This document shows positions 54,950-63,917 of a stretch of DNA of 64,000 nucleotides, one piece after another. Under the pieces are notes generated by a model, which saw only the letters and a list, made by a program, of their open reading frames with translations, was not told the DNA's origin and did not search any database. The position numbers and the translations under genes were made by a program. This DNA is from Janthinobacterium fluminis (lineage in GTDB: Bacteria > Pseudomonadota > Gammaproteobacteria > Burkholderiales > Burkholderiaceae_D), in assembly GCF_028595325.1 (NCBI RefSeq), contig NZ_JAQQXR010000003.1:539120-603119 (forward strand). The letters are read 5' to 3'. Numbering within the stretch: position 1 is the first letter of the stretch; the number at the start of each line of letters is the position of its first letter.

Positions 54950-56095
54950 TTATTTCAGCCACAGGCGCATCGAGTCCCAGGCGCGGCCGAAGATGGTTGC
55001 CTGCGGCACGGCTTCCAGCGCGACGACGGGCAATTCCAGCAACGGCTTGCCGTCCACCATCATTTTCAGCGAGCCGACGCGGCTGTTCTCGGCCAGCGGC
55101 GCGACCAGCGGGTCCTTGCGCTCCAGCAGCGGCGTCATCTTGCCGGCGACGCCCTTCGGCACCGTCACCAGCACGTCGTTGGCGAAGCCGATCTTGACGC
55201 TGCCCTTCGAGCCTTTCCAGATTTCCGGCGTGGCGATGGACTGGCCCTTCGAGTACAGCTTGACCGTGTCGAAATTCTGGAAGCCCCAGTTCAGCAGCTT
55301 CTGGCTTTCCTGGGTGCGGGCCTGGTCGGACGCCGTGCCCAGCACGACGGAGATCAGGCGGCGCTCGCCGGCGCCGCCGGGACGGCGCGCCGAGGCGATC
55401 ATGCAGAAGCCGGCCGCTTCCGTGTGGCCGGTTTTCATGCCGTCAACGGTGGGGTCCAGCCACAGCAGGCGGTTGCGGTTCGGCTGGGTGATCTTGTTGT
55501 AGGTGAAGCTTTTCACGGAGTCGATCTTGTAGAACTCCGGATAGTCGGCGATCACGCGCGCGGCCAGCACGGACAGGTCTTGCGCCGTCGAATAGTTTTC
55601 CGGGCTGGGCAAGCCGTGCGGGTTGCCGAAGTGGGTGGATTTCAAGCCCATGCGCGCCGCTTCGCGGTTCATCAGCGTGACGAAGGTGGCTTCGTCGCCG
55701 GCGACGGCCTCGGCCAGCGCGACGGCCGCGTCGTTGCCCGACTGCACCATCAAACCGTACAGCAAGTCGTTGATCTTCACGGGGGTGGCCGGGTCGATGA
55801 ACATCTTCGAGCTGCTGGCGTCGACCTTCCACGCCTTCGTCGAGACGTTGACCATCTGGTTGATGTCGAGCTTTTTCTCCCTCAGCGCGGCGAAGGTCAG
55901 GTAGGCCGTCATGATCTTCGTCAGCGAGGCCGGCTCGATGCGGGCGTGCGGGTCTTGCGAAGCGATGATCTGGCCGCTGGTGGCGTCCAGCAAGAGCCAG
56001 GATTTCGCCGCGATGGTCGGCGCCGGCAAGCTTTGCGCTACGGCGGCGGACAGGAAGAACACACTGGAGGCCAGTGCCGCTAAGAGTTTTTTCAT
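54950..56095 (-). CDS. D-alanyl-D-alanine carboxypeptidase (PBP5/6 family)
   Basis: A 381-residue periplasmic penicillin-binding protein that removes the terminal D-Ala from peptidoglycan side chains. Signal peptide at the N-terminus (LLAALASSVFFLSAAVAQS). The active-site motifs are all intact: SLTK (Ser57, Lys60), SGN (118-120) and KTG (219-221). The C-terminal domain of PBP5 type follows and ends with an amphipathic helix (WDSMRLWLK) that attaches to the membrane. Length and motifs match DacA/DacC. Confidence 0.95.
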   Translation of the reverse strand: MKKLLAALASSVFFLSAAVAQSLPAPTIAAKSWLLLDATSGQIIASQDPHARIEPASLTKIMTAYLTFAALREKKLDINQMVNVSTKAWKVDASSSKMFIDPATPVKINDLLYGLMVQSGNDAAVALAEAVAGDEATFVTLMNREAARMGLKSTHFGNPHGLPSPENYSTAQDLSVLAARVIADYPEFYKIDSVKSFTYNKITQPNRNRLLWLDPTVDGMKTGHTEAAGFCMIASARRPGGAGERRLISVVLGTASDQARTQESQKLLNWGFQNFDTVKLYSKGQSIATPEIWKGSKGSVKIGFANDVLVTVPKGVAGKMTPLLERKDPLVAPLAENSRVGSLKMMVDGKPLLELPVVALEAVPQATIFGRAWDSMRLWLK

Positions 56096-56184
56096 GGGAA
56101 CTTGTGTCGTTTCAGTAATATGTGCCGAGGGCCATGCTGCTGCGGGGCAAGCCTATGCATGGCCGAGTGGAAAAACGGGCTCAA

Positions 56185-56835
56185 TTATAGAGCGTGCTGG
56201 CTTTCCGCGCCGTCTCTTTGCCACAGTTGCAGCACGAGGCGCTTGATGTGCTGGAGTTTGCGGTGGAAAAAATGGTCGGCGCCGGGAATGACGATCACCG
56301 GGATGTCCTGCGGCCTTGTCCAGTCGAACACGTCCTTCAGGGGAATGGTGTCGTCCAGTTCGCCGTGGATCAGGATGGTGTCGGCGGGAATGGCCGGCAT
56401 GGCCCATTTGCCGGCGGCGCTGCCGACCAGCACGAGGCGCTCGGCCGGGGTGCCGGCCGCGATCAGGCGCTGCTGCAGTTGCGACTGCACGAAGGTGCCG
56501 AAGGAAAAACCGGCCAGCGCCACCGGCAGGCCGGGATAGCGGGCTTGCAGGTGCGCCATCAGCAGGGCCATGTCGTCCGTTTCGCCGTGGCCGTGGTCGT
56601 GCACGCCCTCGGACGCGCCGACGCCGCGGAAGTTGATGCGCGCGGCCACGTAGCCGAGCGCGACGAAGGTGCGCGCCAGCGTCTGCGCCACCTTGTTGTC
56701 CATGCTGCCGCCGTACAGCGGGTGCGGGTGGGCGACCAGGGCGATGCCGCGCGGCGCGTCGGCCGGGTAGTCGAGCAGGCCTTCCATGCTGCCGGCGTGG
56801 CCGGCGAGGGTAAATGCTTCGGAATTCTTGTTCAT
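56185..56835 (-). CDS. Alpha/beta hydrolase of the small (2Fe-2S)-associated type
   Basis: A 216-residue serine hydrolase. Nucleophile elbow AGFSFGTF (about 109-116), oxyanion loop HPHPLYGGSMDNKVA, likely acid in HGELDDTIP and histidine in PGADHFFHRKL. This is the YqiA-like group with the HPHPLxGG signature. It begins 11 bases after the stop codon of the ferredoxin gene, so both are on one mRNA. The substrate is unknown. Confidence 0.88.
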   Translation of the reverse strand: MNKNSEAFTLAGHAGSMEGLLDYPADAPRGIALVAHPHPLYGGSMDNKVAQTLARTFVALGYVAARINFRGVGASEGVHDHGHGETDDMALLMAHLQARYPGLPVALAGFSFGTFVQSQLQQRLIAAGTPAERLVLVGSAAGKWAMPAIPADTILIHGELDDTIPLKDVFDWTRPQDIPVIVIPGADHFFHRKLQHIKRLVLQLWQRDGAESQHAL

Positions 56836-56846
56836 AAGGCTAGGTA

Positions 56847-57164
56847 TCAGAGTTTCAGGCGCTCGACGACTTTGCCGCCGAGCAAGTGGCTGTCGACGAT
56901 CTCGTCGATGTCGCTGGTGTCGACATAGGTGTACCAGACGCCTTCCGGATAGACCACCAGCACCGGGCCGTCGTCGCAGCGGTCCAGGCAGCCGGCCTGG
57001 TTGATGCGCACCTTGCCGTGGCCGTTGATGTCAAGTTCCTTGCAGCGCTTCTTCGCGTGTTTCTGCGCCGCCGCCGCGCCGCGTTCGCCGCAGCAGGGGC
57101 GGCCGTCGTCGCGCTGGTTCATGCAAAAGAAGACGTGCCGTTCGAAATAGGGGGTGTCGCTCAT
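56847..57164 (-). CDS. (2Fe-2S) ferredoxin, thioredoxin-like type
   Basis: A 105-residue iron-sulfur protein of the thioredoxin-like 2Fe-2S family. Visible cluster ligands: FFCMNQ, then RPCCGERG, and AGCLDRCDDGP; the C-terminus PEGVWYTYV is typical. It probably serves as an electron carrier or cofactor to the downstream hydrolase gene, with which it forms an operon. The ATG at 57164 is used. Confidence 0.9.
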   Translation of the reverse strand: MSDTPYFERHVFFCMNQRDDGRPCCGERGAAAAQKHAKKRCKELDINGHGKVRINQAGCLDRCDDGPVLVVYPEGVWYTYVDTSDIDEIVDSHLLGGKVVERLKL

Positions 57165-57211
57165 GGGATGCCTTGTGCTGTTGCGGTGATGCGTAATGAT
57201 ACCCGGTCCGC

Positions 57212-58345
57212 TCAAGGCCGGTTCAGCTTGTGCGAGGGCAGGCACAGGAACCACAGCGCGAAAAACGGCCACAGCAGGGAGAGGAATTGCGCCGCGCCGT
57301 TGAAGTTGAGGAATTTCCCCTGCACCCAGCTTTGCAGCGTCGCCATGAAATAGGGGTTGAGCGGCGTCGTGTTGACGATCACCAGACTCAGCAGCAAGGT
57401 CGCGGCCGCCACGCGGCGCTGCGCGACGGCCGGCGCGAAGACCAGGCCGCCCAGCATGATCAGGGCGATCACGAAGCCGCCCTGGGCGCCCGGCGTCACC
57501 CAGACGAAGGCGTTTTCCGGCGCGAACAGCAGCGCGCTGGCCAGCGTCTTGACCAGCACGGCGGCGGCGATCAGGCCCAGCGCCAGCGCCGCCTTGGGCG
57601 CCGAGCGGCGCAGCATGCACAGCAGGGCCAGCACGGCGCCCGTCATGCCGCAGGCCGTGATGATGGTTTCCGACAGCCAGTATTGCTCCACCGTCAGCAT
57701 GGTTTCCGGGCGCAAGTGGGCGGCCAGGTCGATGTCGCTGTCGAGCAGGCTGGAGAGCCACTCGGACAGGATGGGCAGCAACTGGCCCAGGCCGAACAGA
57801 TAGCCCTGGGGGTAGATCTGCGCCAGCGGCCACAGGCCCAGCAAGACCAGGCCCTGGCTGCCGTGCTGGGCGAACCAGCGCTGGCGCAGGCGGTACAGGT
57901 GGCTGTGGTCGAGCAATTTGCGGGCCGACAGCGCGCCCAGCAGCGCGCCGGCGCAGCAGCCGGCCGCGTTGGTGAACAGGTCCAGGTTCGACGGCACCCG
58001 GCTCGGCAGGTAGGATTGCACGGCCTCCATCAGGCCGGACACGAGCAGGCCGCAGGCGCTGGCCAGCAGCACGGCCAGCACGCCGCGCACGCGCGGGTAC
58101 AGCGAGTACACGAGCAGCGCGCCGAAGGGGATATAGCCGAGGATGTTGATGCCGACGTCGAACTTGGTCCAGTAGCGCGGCATGTCCAGGTGTTCCAGGA
58201 AGGTCAGAGGCGACAGCCCGCTGTTGTGCCAGCCGGCGAAGGGGAACCAGCTGGCGTAGACGATCAGGAACAGGTAGGCCGCCAGCGCGGCGCGGGCGGC
58301 CGGCGACGGCTGGCTGGCGGCGGGGCCGGCGGCGCTCTCGGTCAT
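57212..58345 (-). CDS. VanZ-like membrane protein
   Basis: A 377-residue inner-membrane protein with about nine to ten hydrophobic helices. The N-terminal 120 residues are a VanZ-like domain (VYASWFPFAGW; DVGINILGYIPFGALLVY; LMEAVQSYLPSRVPSNLDLF). The rest is a long helical region with no known motif. The start overlaps the lipoprotein gene upstream by ATGA, placing it last in the MCE-type lipid transport operon. A function in envelope lipid handling is inferred from that position only. Confidence 0.8.
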   Translation of the reverse strand: MTESAAGPAASQPSPAARAALAAYLFLIVYASWFPFAGWHNSGLSPLTFLEHLDMPRYWTKFDVGINILGYIPFGALLVYSLYPRVRGVLAVLLASACGLLVSGLMEAVQSYLPSRVPSNLDLFTNAAGCCAGALLGALSARKLLDHSHLYRLRQRWFAQHGSQGLVLLGLWPLAQIYPQGYLFGLGQLLPILSEWLSSLLDSDIDLAAHLRPETMLTVEQYWLSETIITACGMTGAVLALLCMLRRSAPKAALALGLIAAAVLVKTLASALLFAPENAFVWVTPGAQGGFVIALIMLGGLVFAPAVAQRRVAAATLLLSLVIVNTTPLNPYFMATLQSWVQGKFLNFNGAAQFLSLLWPFFALWFLCLPSHKLNRP

Positions 58346-58962
58346 TCTTTCTGCGGCGGCAGCGCGGCCAGCCAGGCGAGCAGGTCGGCGGCGACGGCGT
58401 CGGAGGCGGCCGCCAGCGCCCGGGCGCCGCCGGCCGCGTCGGCGCTGGCGGCGCCGCTGGCGCGGCTGAAGGTTTTCTGGTCGACCAGGCGGTGGCCGCG
58501 GAACAGCGAGGCGCGCAGGTTCAGCCGCCCGCTGCTCTGGGTCTGGCTGTCGAAATTGTGCGAGAAGTCGTCGACCTCGACGCGCAGCAGCGCCACGCCG
58601 GCGGCGGCGTCGGTGGTGGCGAGCACCTTGACGCCGCTTTGCGCGATGCGCGACTTCAGGCGCTGGCTGAGCAATTGCAGCGGCGTGCTGTTCCAGCGGT
58701 TGTTGGCGTAGGGCCGCGACTGCTGGGCGTCGGCGTACAGCAGGCGGTAGTGCATGCGCTGGCTGTCCAGCCACGCCGGCCCGGTGGCGTCGGCCACCAC
58801 CAGCGTCGCCAGCGCGGGCGGCGGCGCGGCGGCGGCCGGCGGCGCCGGCGGCGGGCCGAAATCGTAGAGCGTGGCGACGGCCGCCTTGCCGGCGCAGCCC
58901 CCCAGCGCGGCGCCGGCCGCCAGGGCCAGCAGGGTCAGACTGCGTTTGAGTGTCGTGTTCAC
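58342..58962 (-). CDS. ABC-type lipid transport auxiliary lipoprotein (PqiC/YmbA-like)
   Basis: A 206-residue lipoprotein (lipobox ALGGCAG). The mature part has the family pattern of ABC_trans_aux proteins: TLYDFGPPP, a middle block with RPYANNRWNSTPLQLLSQRL, and a C-terminal helix ASDAVAADLLAWL. Members such as PqiC join MCE proteins to the outer membrane. It overlaps the MCE gene upstream (ATGA) and the VanZ-like gene downstream, so it belongs to the same operon. Confidence 0.85.
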   Translation of the reverse strand: MNTTLKRSLTLLALAAGAALGGCAGKAAVATLYDFGPPPAPPAAAAPPPALATLVVADATGPAWLDSQRMHYRLLYADAQQSRPYANNRWNSTPLQLLSQRLKSRIAQSGVKVLATTDAAAGVALLRVEVDDFSHNFDSQTQSSGRLNLRASLFRGHRLVDQKTFSRASGAASADAAGGARALAAASDAVAADLLAWLAALPPQKE

Positions 58963-59930
58963 GGTTGTCCTTGTTTGGTCGGTGCCACAAATCCCGCTTC
59001 GCCGGGGCCGGGCGGCGTGTCGGGCGCGCCGAACAGGATGCTTTGCGGGCGCTCGTTGAGGCCCTCCATCGTGCGTTTCAGCACGCGCATCGACGAGCGC
59101 GTCTCGTCCGTCAGTTCGATCACGTGCGGCAGCGCCTCCAGCTCGATGCCGCCGCTGACCGCCTCGACCGACAGGCCGATGCGCTCGACGGCGCCGTCGA
59201 GTTTGTCGATGCTGCCGCCGGGCGCCTGCAGGCGCTTGCCCAGCGCGTCGAAATTTTTCGCCACCCGGCTGACGTTGGCGCTGGCGTCGGCCACCGCCTC
59301 CATGTCGCGCTGCGCCTGCGCCGTCAATTGCGGCAGTTGCTCCAGCGTCGGCCCCAGTTGCTGGGGAATCGCGGCGAAGGCCTTGGCCGCCTTGCTGACG
59401 TCCTGGAAGGCGCCCAGCATCACCGCCTGGTTGGCCGGGCTGACCAGGCTGTTGACTTTCGCCGTCAGCTCCTCGGCCTGGTCGAGTATCTTCTTGCCGC
59501 GCTTTTCCAGCTGGTCCAGCAGGCCCGGGCGCAGCGGGATGCGCGCCGGCATGTCGGCGCGCGTGGCCAGCAGCTTCGAGCCGGTCCGCTCGTCGTCGAG
59601 CTGGATGTAGGCGATGCCGGTGACGCCCTGGTAGCCCAGCGTGGCGTGGGTGGTTTCGCTGACCGGCGTGTCCTTGTCGACGCTGACGTGGATCAGGATC
59701 TGCCCCGTCACCCTGGGGTCGAAGTCGATGGCGTCGACCTTGCCCACCTCCAGCCCGCGGTAGCGCACGGCCGCCTGCGGGTTCAGGCCCGGCACCGACA
59801 TCGTCGTCGCCAGCAGGTAGGGCACGCGCTCGACCCGGTCGCGGTTGAACCAGACGCCGAACAGCACCGCCGCGACCAGCAGGAGGATGGTGAAGAAGCC
59901 CGTCATTAATGCATGCGATCTGTTTTCCAT
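58959..59930 (-). CDS. MCE (MlaD-type) lipid transport protein
   Basis: A 323-residue periplasmic protein anchored by one N-terminal helix (ALMTGFFTILLLVAAVLFGVW). The MCE domain covers residues about 38-120 (VPGLNPQAAVRYRGLEVGKV; GYQGVTGIAYIQL), and a long helical C-terminus would form the hexameric tunnel needle. It receives phospholipids from or passes them to the ABC permease. It overlaps the ATPase gene by one base and the lipoprotein gene by four. Confidence 0.92.
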   Translation of the reverse strand: MENRSHALMTGFFTILLLVAAVLFGVWFNRDRVERVPYLLATTMSVPGLNPQAAVRYRGLEVGKVDAIDFDPRVTGQILIHVSVDKDTPVSETTHATLGYQGVTGIAYIQLDDERTGSKLLATRADMPARIPLRPGLLDQLEKRGKKILDQAEELTAKVNSLVSPANQAVMLGAFQDVSKAAKAFAAIPQQLGPTLEQLPQLTAQAQRDMEAVADASANVSRVAKNFDALGKRLQAPGGSIDKLDGAVERIGLSVEAVSGGIELEALPHVIELTDETRSSMRVLKRTMEGLNERPQSILFGAPDTPPGPGEAGFVAPTKQGQP

Positions 59931-60778
59931 TACACCTCCGGTTTCTGTTCAGCGCGGCGCTCGTCGAGCACCGCCAGCGCGCGCTTGCCGCGGTCGCCGA
60001 GGAAAAATTGTTTGATAAACGGGTGCTCGACCTGGATCACGTCGCGCGTCGGGCCGATCGCGATCACGTGTTTTTCGGCCAGTACGGCGATCCGCGTCGA
60101 CAGCGCGAACAGCGTGTCGAGGTCGTGCGTGACCATCACCACGGTCAGGCCCAGTTCGCGGTGCAGCGACTGGATCAGCGCGACGAAGGTTTCCGACAGG
60201 TCCGGGTCCAGCCCCGCCGTCGGCTCGTCGAGGAACAGCAGCTTCGGTTCGAGCGCCAGCGCGCGCGCCAGCGCGACCCGCTTGATCATGCCGCCGGACA
60301 GGTCGGAGGGCATTTTTCCGGCGTGCTCGGGCCCCAGCCCGACCATATTCATCTTCAGCAGGACGGCGTCGCGTATCAAGTCCTCGGGCAGGGCGCGCAG
60401 CTCGCGCATCGGCTGCGCGACGTTGTCGAACACCGTCAGCGCCGAGTACAGCGCGCCCTGCTGGAACAGCATGCCCCAGTGGTTGCGCAACTGCTGCAGG
60501 TGGGCCGAATCGCTCTTGCCGATATCCTCGCCGAACACGCGCACGCAGCCGCGCGCCGGATGCTCCAGGCCCAGCATCTGGCGCAGCAGCACGGTCTTGC
60601 CGGTGCCCGAGCCGCCGACGATGGAAAGGATTTCGCCGCGCACGATGGACAGGTTCAAGTCCTGGTGCACGACGGTGCGGCCGAACTTGGTCCACAGCTT
60701 GCTGATCTCGACCACCGGCGTGTCGCCGTTCAGCTTGAGGGCGCCGGCGCCGCCGCACTTGTCCGTGTGCTCGTCCAT
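59930..60778 (-). CDS. ABC transporter ATP-binding protein (MlaF-type)
   Basis: A 282-residue cytoplasmic ATPase of the MlaFEDB-like complex. Walker A GGSGTGKTVLL, signature LSGGMIKRVALARAL, Walker B LLFLDEPTAGLDP, and H-loop VMVTHDL are all intact. An N-terminal extension of about 20 residues precedes the domain. It drives lipid movement through the MlaE-like permease. Translation is coupled to the permease (TGATG overlap). Confidence 0.93.
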   Translation of the reverse strand: MDEHTDKCGGAGALKLNGDTPVVEISKLWTKFGRTVVHQDLNLSIVRGEILSIVGGSGTGKTVLLRQMLGLEHPARGCVRVFGEDIGKSDSAHLQQLRNHWGMLFQQGALYSALTVFDNVAQPMRELRALPEDLIRDAVLLKMNMVGLGPEHAGKMPSDLSGGMIKRVALARALALEPKLLFLDEPTAGLDPDLSETFVALIQSLHRELGLTVVMVTHDLDTLFALSTRIAVLAEKHVIAIGPTRDVIQVEHPFIKQFFLGDRGKRALAVLDERRAEQKPEV

Positions 60779-61908
60779 CAGTACCCCACGCCGTTGAAGA
60801 CGATCGCGAACACGGCGTCGGCCAGGATCACGACGGTGATCGCCGTGACGACGGCGGTGGTGGTGCCGCGCCCCAGGCTTTCCGTGTTGGCCTTGATGCG
60901 CAGGCCGAAGTGGCAGGACACCAGCGCGATCAGCATGCCGAACACGGCGCCCTTGCCCAGGCCGATCAGGTAGTTCGCCAGCGGCACCGCGTCGGGCAGT
61001 TTCTGGATGAAGTAGCGCGCCGACAGGTTCAGTTCGATCTTCGCCGCGACCATGCCGCCGATCAGCGCGGCCGTGTCGGTCCAGATCACCAGCAGCGGCA
61101 TCGAGATCGCCAGCGCGAGCACCTTCGGCATGATCAGGCGGAAGCCGTGCGAGATGCCCATCACCAGCATCGCGTCGAGCTCCTCGGTGACGCGCATCAC
61201 GCCCAGTTGCGCGGTGATCGAGGAGCCGGAGCGGCCGGCCACGAGGATCGCCGCCAGCAGCGGCCCCAGTTCGCGGATCACGCTCATGCCGAGCAGGTTG
61301 ACCAGGTAGATGTCGCCGCCGAAGGCGCGCAACTGCTGCGCCGACAGGTAGGACAGGACGACGCCGATCAGAAAGCCGACCAGGGCGGTGATGCCCAGCG
61401 CCTGGAAGCCGGCGTGGAAGATGTTGGCCGAGATTTCGCGCCACGGCCCGCGCAGCGGATGGCGGGCGAAGCGCGCCAGATCCTGGGCCACCTGGCCGAT
61501 CAGGGCGGTGAAGCCGGCCATGTGCTCGAAGAAGGACAGCATCTTGAAGCCCAGTACCATCACCGAGCTCAGGCGTCCGCTGCGGGGGCGCGGTATCTCG
61601 ATGTTGCCGGCCTGTTCGATGCGCTTGAAGAATTCTTCCTGGGCCGGCGCCAGTTGCAGGCGTGTGGGCCGGGTCTTGCCCCAGGTGTTCCAGAACAGCT
61701 GGGCGCCGATGTGGTCCATGCTGTCGATGCCGCTCAAGTCCCACGCCGCATTGGCGTCGTTCCGCAGCGTTTTGAGCTGGGTTTCCAGGGTGCGCATCGC
61801 CTCGCCCTGCGCCAGCGCGTGGACCTGCCAGGTGCCGCTGGCGCTGACGGCGGTTCCCGTTTTGCTGTCTGGGCTGAGAGTGAGGGTGGGCTCTTGTGAA
61901 ATCGGCAT
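60778..61908 (-). CDS. MlaE-type permease with N-terminal STAS-like domain
   Basis: A 376-residue inner-membrane permease. The first 120 residues are a cytoplasmic STAS-like domain (WDLSGIDSMDHIGAQLFWNT), comparable to a fused MlaB. The rest is the MlaE core with conserved IRELGPLLAAILVAGRSGSS, AQLGVMRVTEELDAM and about five helices. First gene of the operon with MlaF-type ATPase, MlaD-type MCE protein, lipoprotein and VanZ-like protein. The MlaB fusion explains the absence of a separate mlaB, and there is no mlaC nearby. Confidence 0.93.
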   Translation of the reverse strand: MPISQEPTLTLSPDSKTGTAVSASGTWQVHALAQGEAMRTLETQLKTLRNDANAAWDLSGIDSMDHIGAQLFWNTWGKTRPTRLQLAPAQEEFFKRIEQAGNIEIPRPRSGRLSSVMVLGFKMLSFFEHMAGFTALIGQVAQDLARFARHPLRGPWREISANIFHAGFQALGITALVGFLIGVVLSYLSAQQLRAFGGDIYLVNLLGMSVIRELGPLLAAILVAGRSGSSITAQLGVMRVTEELDAMLVMGISHGFRLIMPKVLALAISMPLLVIWTDTAALIGGMVAAKIELNLSARYFIQKLPDAVPLANYLIGLGKGAVFGMLIALVSCHFGLRIKANTESLGRGTTTAVVTAITVVILADAVFAIVFNGVGY

Positions 61909-61967
61909 GGGCTCAGTTTAAGGGAGATTTGCCCAGTCCGCCACCGCTGATGGTGGGAGGCGGCTGT

Positions 61968-63476
61968 TCAGGCGGCCAGATGGCGCGCCTGGCGCTGCGG
62001 AATCGACGCCTCCGGGCGGGCCGCCGGCGGCGCCGTTTTCGTCTTGGCGCCGGCGGCATCGTTGCGGCCGGCGTAGTCGCTGGCCAGCAGCCGGCCGGCC
62101 TCCTCCGCGCTCATGCCGCGCGTTTGCAGCCACTGCGAAACCAGGCTGGCCAGGCGGTCGAGCGCAATGCGGTGGGTCGCATCGGTCTTCGTGTACAGCC
62201 AGTCGGAGAAGGCCATGAAGTTCTCGAACGGCGTCTCGCCCATCAGCGTGACGACCGTGTTGGCGAAGCGGCCCGAGTTGGCGACCAGGTCCCAGTAGCG
62301 GGCGAAGCGCACCAGGCGCTGCATCGTCATGAAGTCGATCTGCTTGTTCGCCAGGATGGTGTAGGGCGGGTGCGGATCGAACACCAGGCCATAGGGCTCG
62401 GTGTGGCGGATGATGGGTGTGCCGCGCAGGCGCTTCAAAATGCCGAACTGGATCTCGTGCGGCTTCAGTTCGACCAGCTTGTTGAAGCCGCGCGCGAAAC
62501 TGTCGACGTCCTCGCCCGGCAGGCCGGCGATCAGGTCGACATGCAAATGGGCGTTCGACTGCTCGCACAGCCAGCGGATGTTATCGGCGGCCTTCTGATT
62601 GTCCTGCTTGCGGCTCACCAGCGCCTGCACCTCAGGGTTGAAGCTCTGGATGCCGATCTCGAACTGCAGCGCGCCGGGCGGGAACTTGCTGATGCCTTCC
62701 TTCAGCGCGTCCGGCAGATGGTCGGGCACCAGCTCGAAGTGGGCGTACACCGGATCGTCCGGGTTGGCCTCCAGTTTGTCGAGGAAGAACTGCATGATCT
62801 TCAGGCTGGTCTTGATGTTCAGGTTGAAGGTGCGGTCGACGAACTTGAACAGGCGGGCGCCGCGCGCATGCAGCGACTCCATCTCCGCCAGGAAGGACTC
62901 CAGGCCGAACGGCCAGGCCGTCTTGTCCAGCGCCGACAGGCAGAACTCGCATTTGAACGGGCAGCCGCGCGAAGCCTCCACATACAAAGTGCGATTCTTG
63001 ATATCGTCGTCGGTATATAAAGAGTAGGGCAGCTTCAGCTCCGCCATCGGCGGCTGCACCCCCGCATGAATCTTCATGATCGGCTTCGGGCCGTTCAGAA
63101 TCTCGCCGCACAGCTTCGGGAACGTCACGTCGCCCCAGCCCGTGATCAGATAGTCGGCCGCCTGCACGATGGCCTGCTCGCCCGGCTCATGCGACACCTC
63201 GGGGCCGCCCAGCACGATGACGACGTCCGGCGCCACGCGCTTGAGCATGGCCACGACCTTGGTGGTTTCCTCGACGTTCCATATGTAGACGCCGAAACCG
63301 ATGATGCGCGGCTTGCGCGCCAGGATGCGCTCGACGATCTCGGTGGTCTTCGCACCGATCACGAACTCCTGCAAGCGCGTGCGCTCCTGCAGCGGCCCCA
63401 TGTTTGCCAATAAATAGCGCAGACCCAGCGAAGCATGGGTGTAGCGGGCATTGAGGGTGGAGAGCAGGATGGTCAT
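61968..63476 (-). CDS. B12-binding radical SAM protein (DUF4080 type)
   Basis: A 502-residue oxidoreductase. The N-terminal cobalamin-binding Rossmann domain spans about residues 1-130 (GGPEVSHEPGEQA). The radical SAM domain has the cluster motif C172-x3-C176-x2-C179 in GCPFKCEFCL and later GLPGEDVDSFARG; a C-terminal DUF4080 domain and an Ala/Pro/Lys tail follow. Such enzymes often methylate unactivated carbons, but the substrate is unknown. The ATG at 63476 is used; the longer frame of 36 residues upstream is not convincing. Single gene between the MCE operon and the rRNA operon. Confidence 0.88.
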   Translation of the reverse strand: MTILLSTLNARYTHASLGLRYLLANMGPLQERTRLQEFVIGAKTTEIVERILARKPRIIGFGVYIWNVEETTKVVAMLKRVAPDVVIVLGGPEVSHEPGEQAIVQAADYLITGWGDVTFPKLCGEILNGPKPIMKIHAGVQPPMAELKLPYSLYTDDDIKNRTLYVEASRGCPFKCEFCLSALDKTAWPFGLESFLAEMESLHARGARLFKFVDRTFNLNIKTSLKIMQFFLDKLEANPDDPVYAHFELVPDHLPDALKEGISKFPPGALQFEIGIQSFNPEVQALVSRKQDNQKAADNIRWLCEQSNAHLHVDLIAGLPGEDVDSFARGFNKLVELKPHEIQFGILKRLRGTPIIRHTEPYGLVFDPHPPYTILANKQIDFMTMQRLVRFARYWDLVANSGRFANTVVTLMGETPFENFMAFSDWLYTKTDATHRIALDRLASLVSQWLQTRGMSAEEAGRLLASDYAGRNDAAGAKTKTAPPAARPEASIPQRQARHLAA

Positions 63477-63625
63477 GACAGGCTTCAAAATCGGAGAAAG
63501 CAGCCATTTTACGCTGCCGCGGCAGCCCCATCCCCGATGCTGCTTGCAGGCTGCCCCCGTCTCCGCTATAGTTCGCCTCCCCAATAAGGGGCCGGCCGGA
63601 AACGACGGGATAGTAAAAATAGAAG

Positions 63626-63654
63626 TTGACGAAACAAGCGAAACGCTTCATACT
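63626..63654 (+). promoter_or_regulatory. rRNA operon promoter
   Basis: TTGACG (63626-63631) and CATACT (63649-63654) with a 17-base spacer, about 265 bases upstream of the 16S gene, preceded by AT-rich sequence (TAGTAAAAATAGAAG) suited to an UP element. Confidence 0.7.
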
Positions 63655-63716
63655 CTTTCTTCTTCGCGGCTGACAAACAAAACGCTTTGTCGCCAAGCCG
63701 CAGCAGCGCAGAACAA

Positions 63717-63729
63717 GTTCTTTAAAAAT
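63717..63729 (+). promoter_or_regulatory. boxA-type antitermination site in the rRNA leader
   Basis: GTTCTTTAAAAAT matches the betaproteobacterial boxA pattern that binds NusB/NusE to prevent early termination of rRNA transcription. It lies between the promoter and the 16S gene. The remaining leader to 63917 holds no gene that I can see. Confidence 0.7.
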
Positions 63730-63917
63730 TAACAGTCGATAAATGTGGGCATTTGATGATGGTGCCGGCGGATTTCGGTCCGCCGCATACTTAAATTATT
63801 AAATGCTCGCGAAAAAGAAACACGGATGCTTCGCAAGAAGTGTTCGAGTCAGTATTTTGAGTGAGTAAGAAGCCAGTAATGGCTTCGACCTGTCAGAAAT
63901 GACATTAAACAGAGATT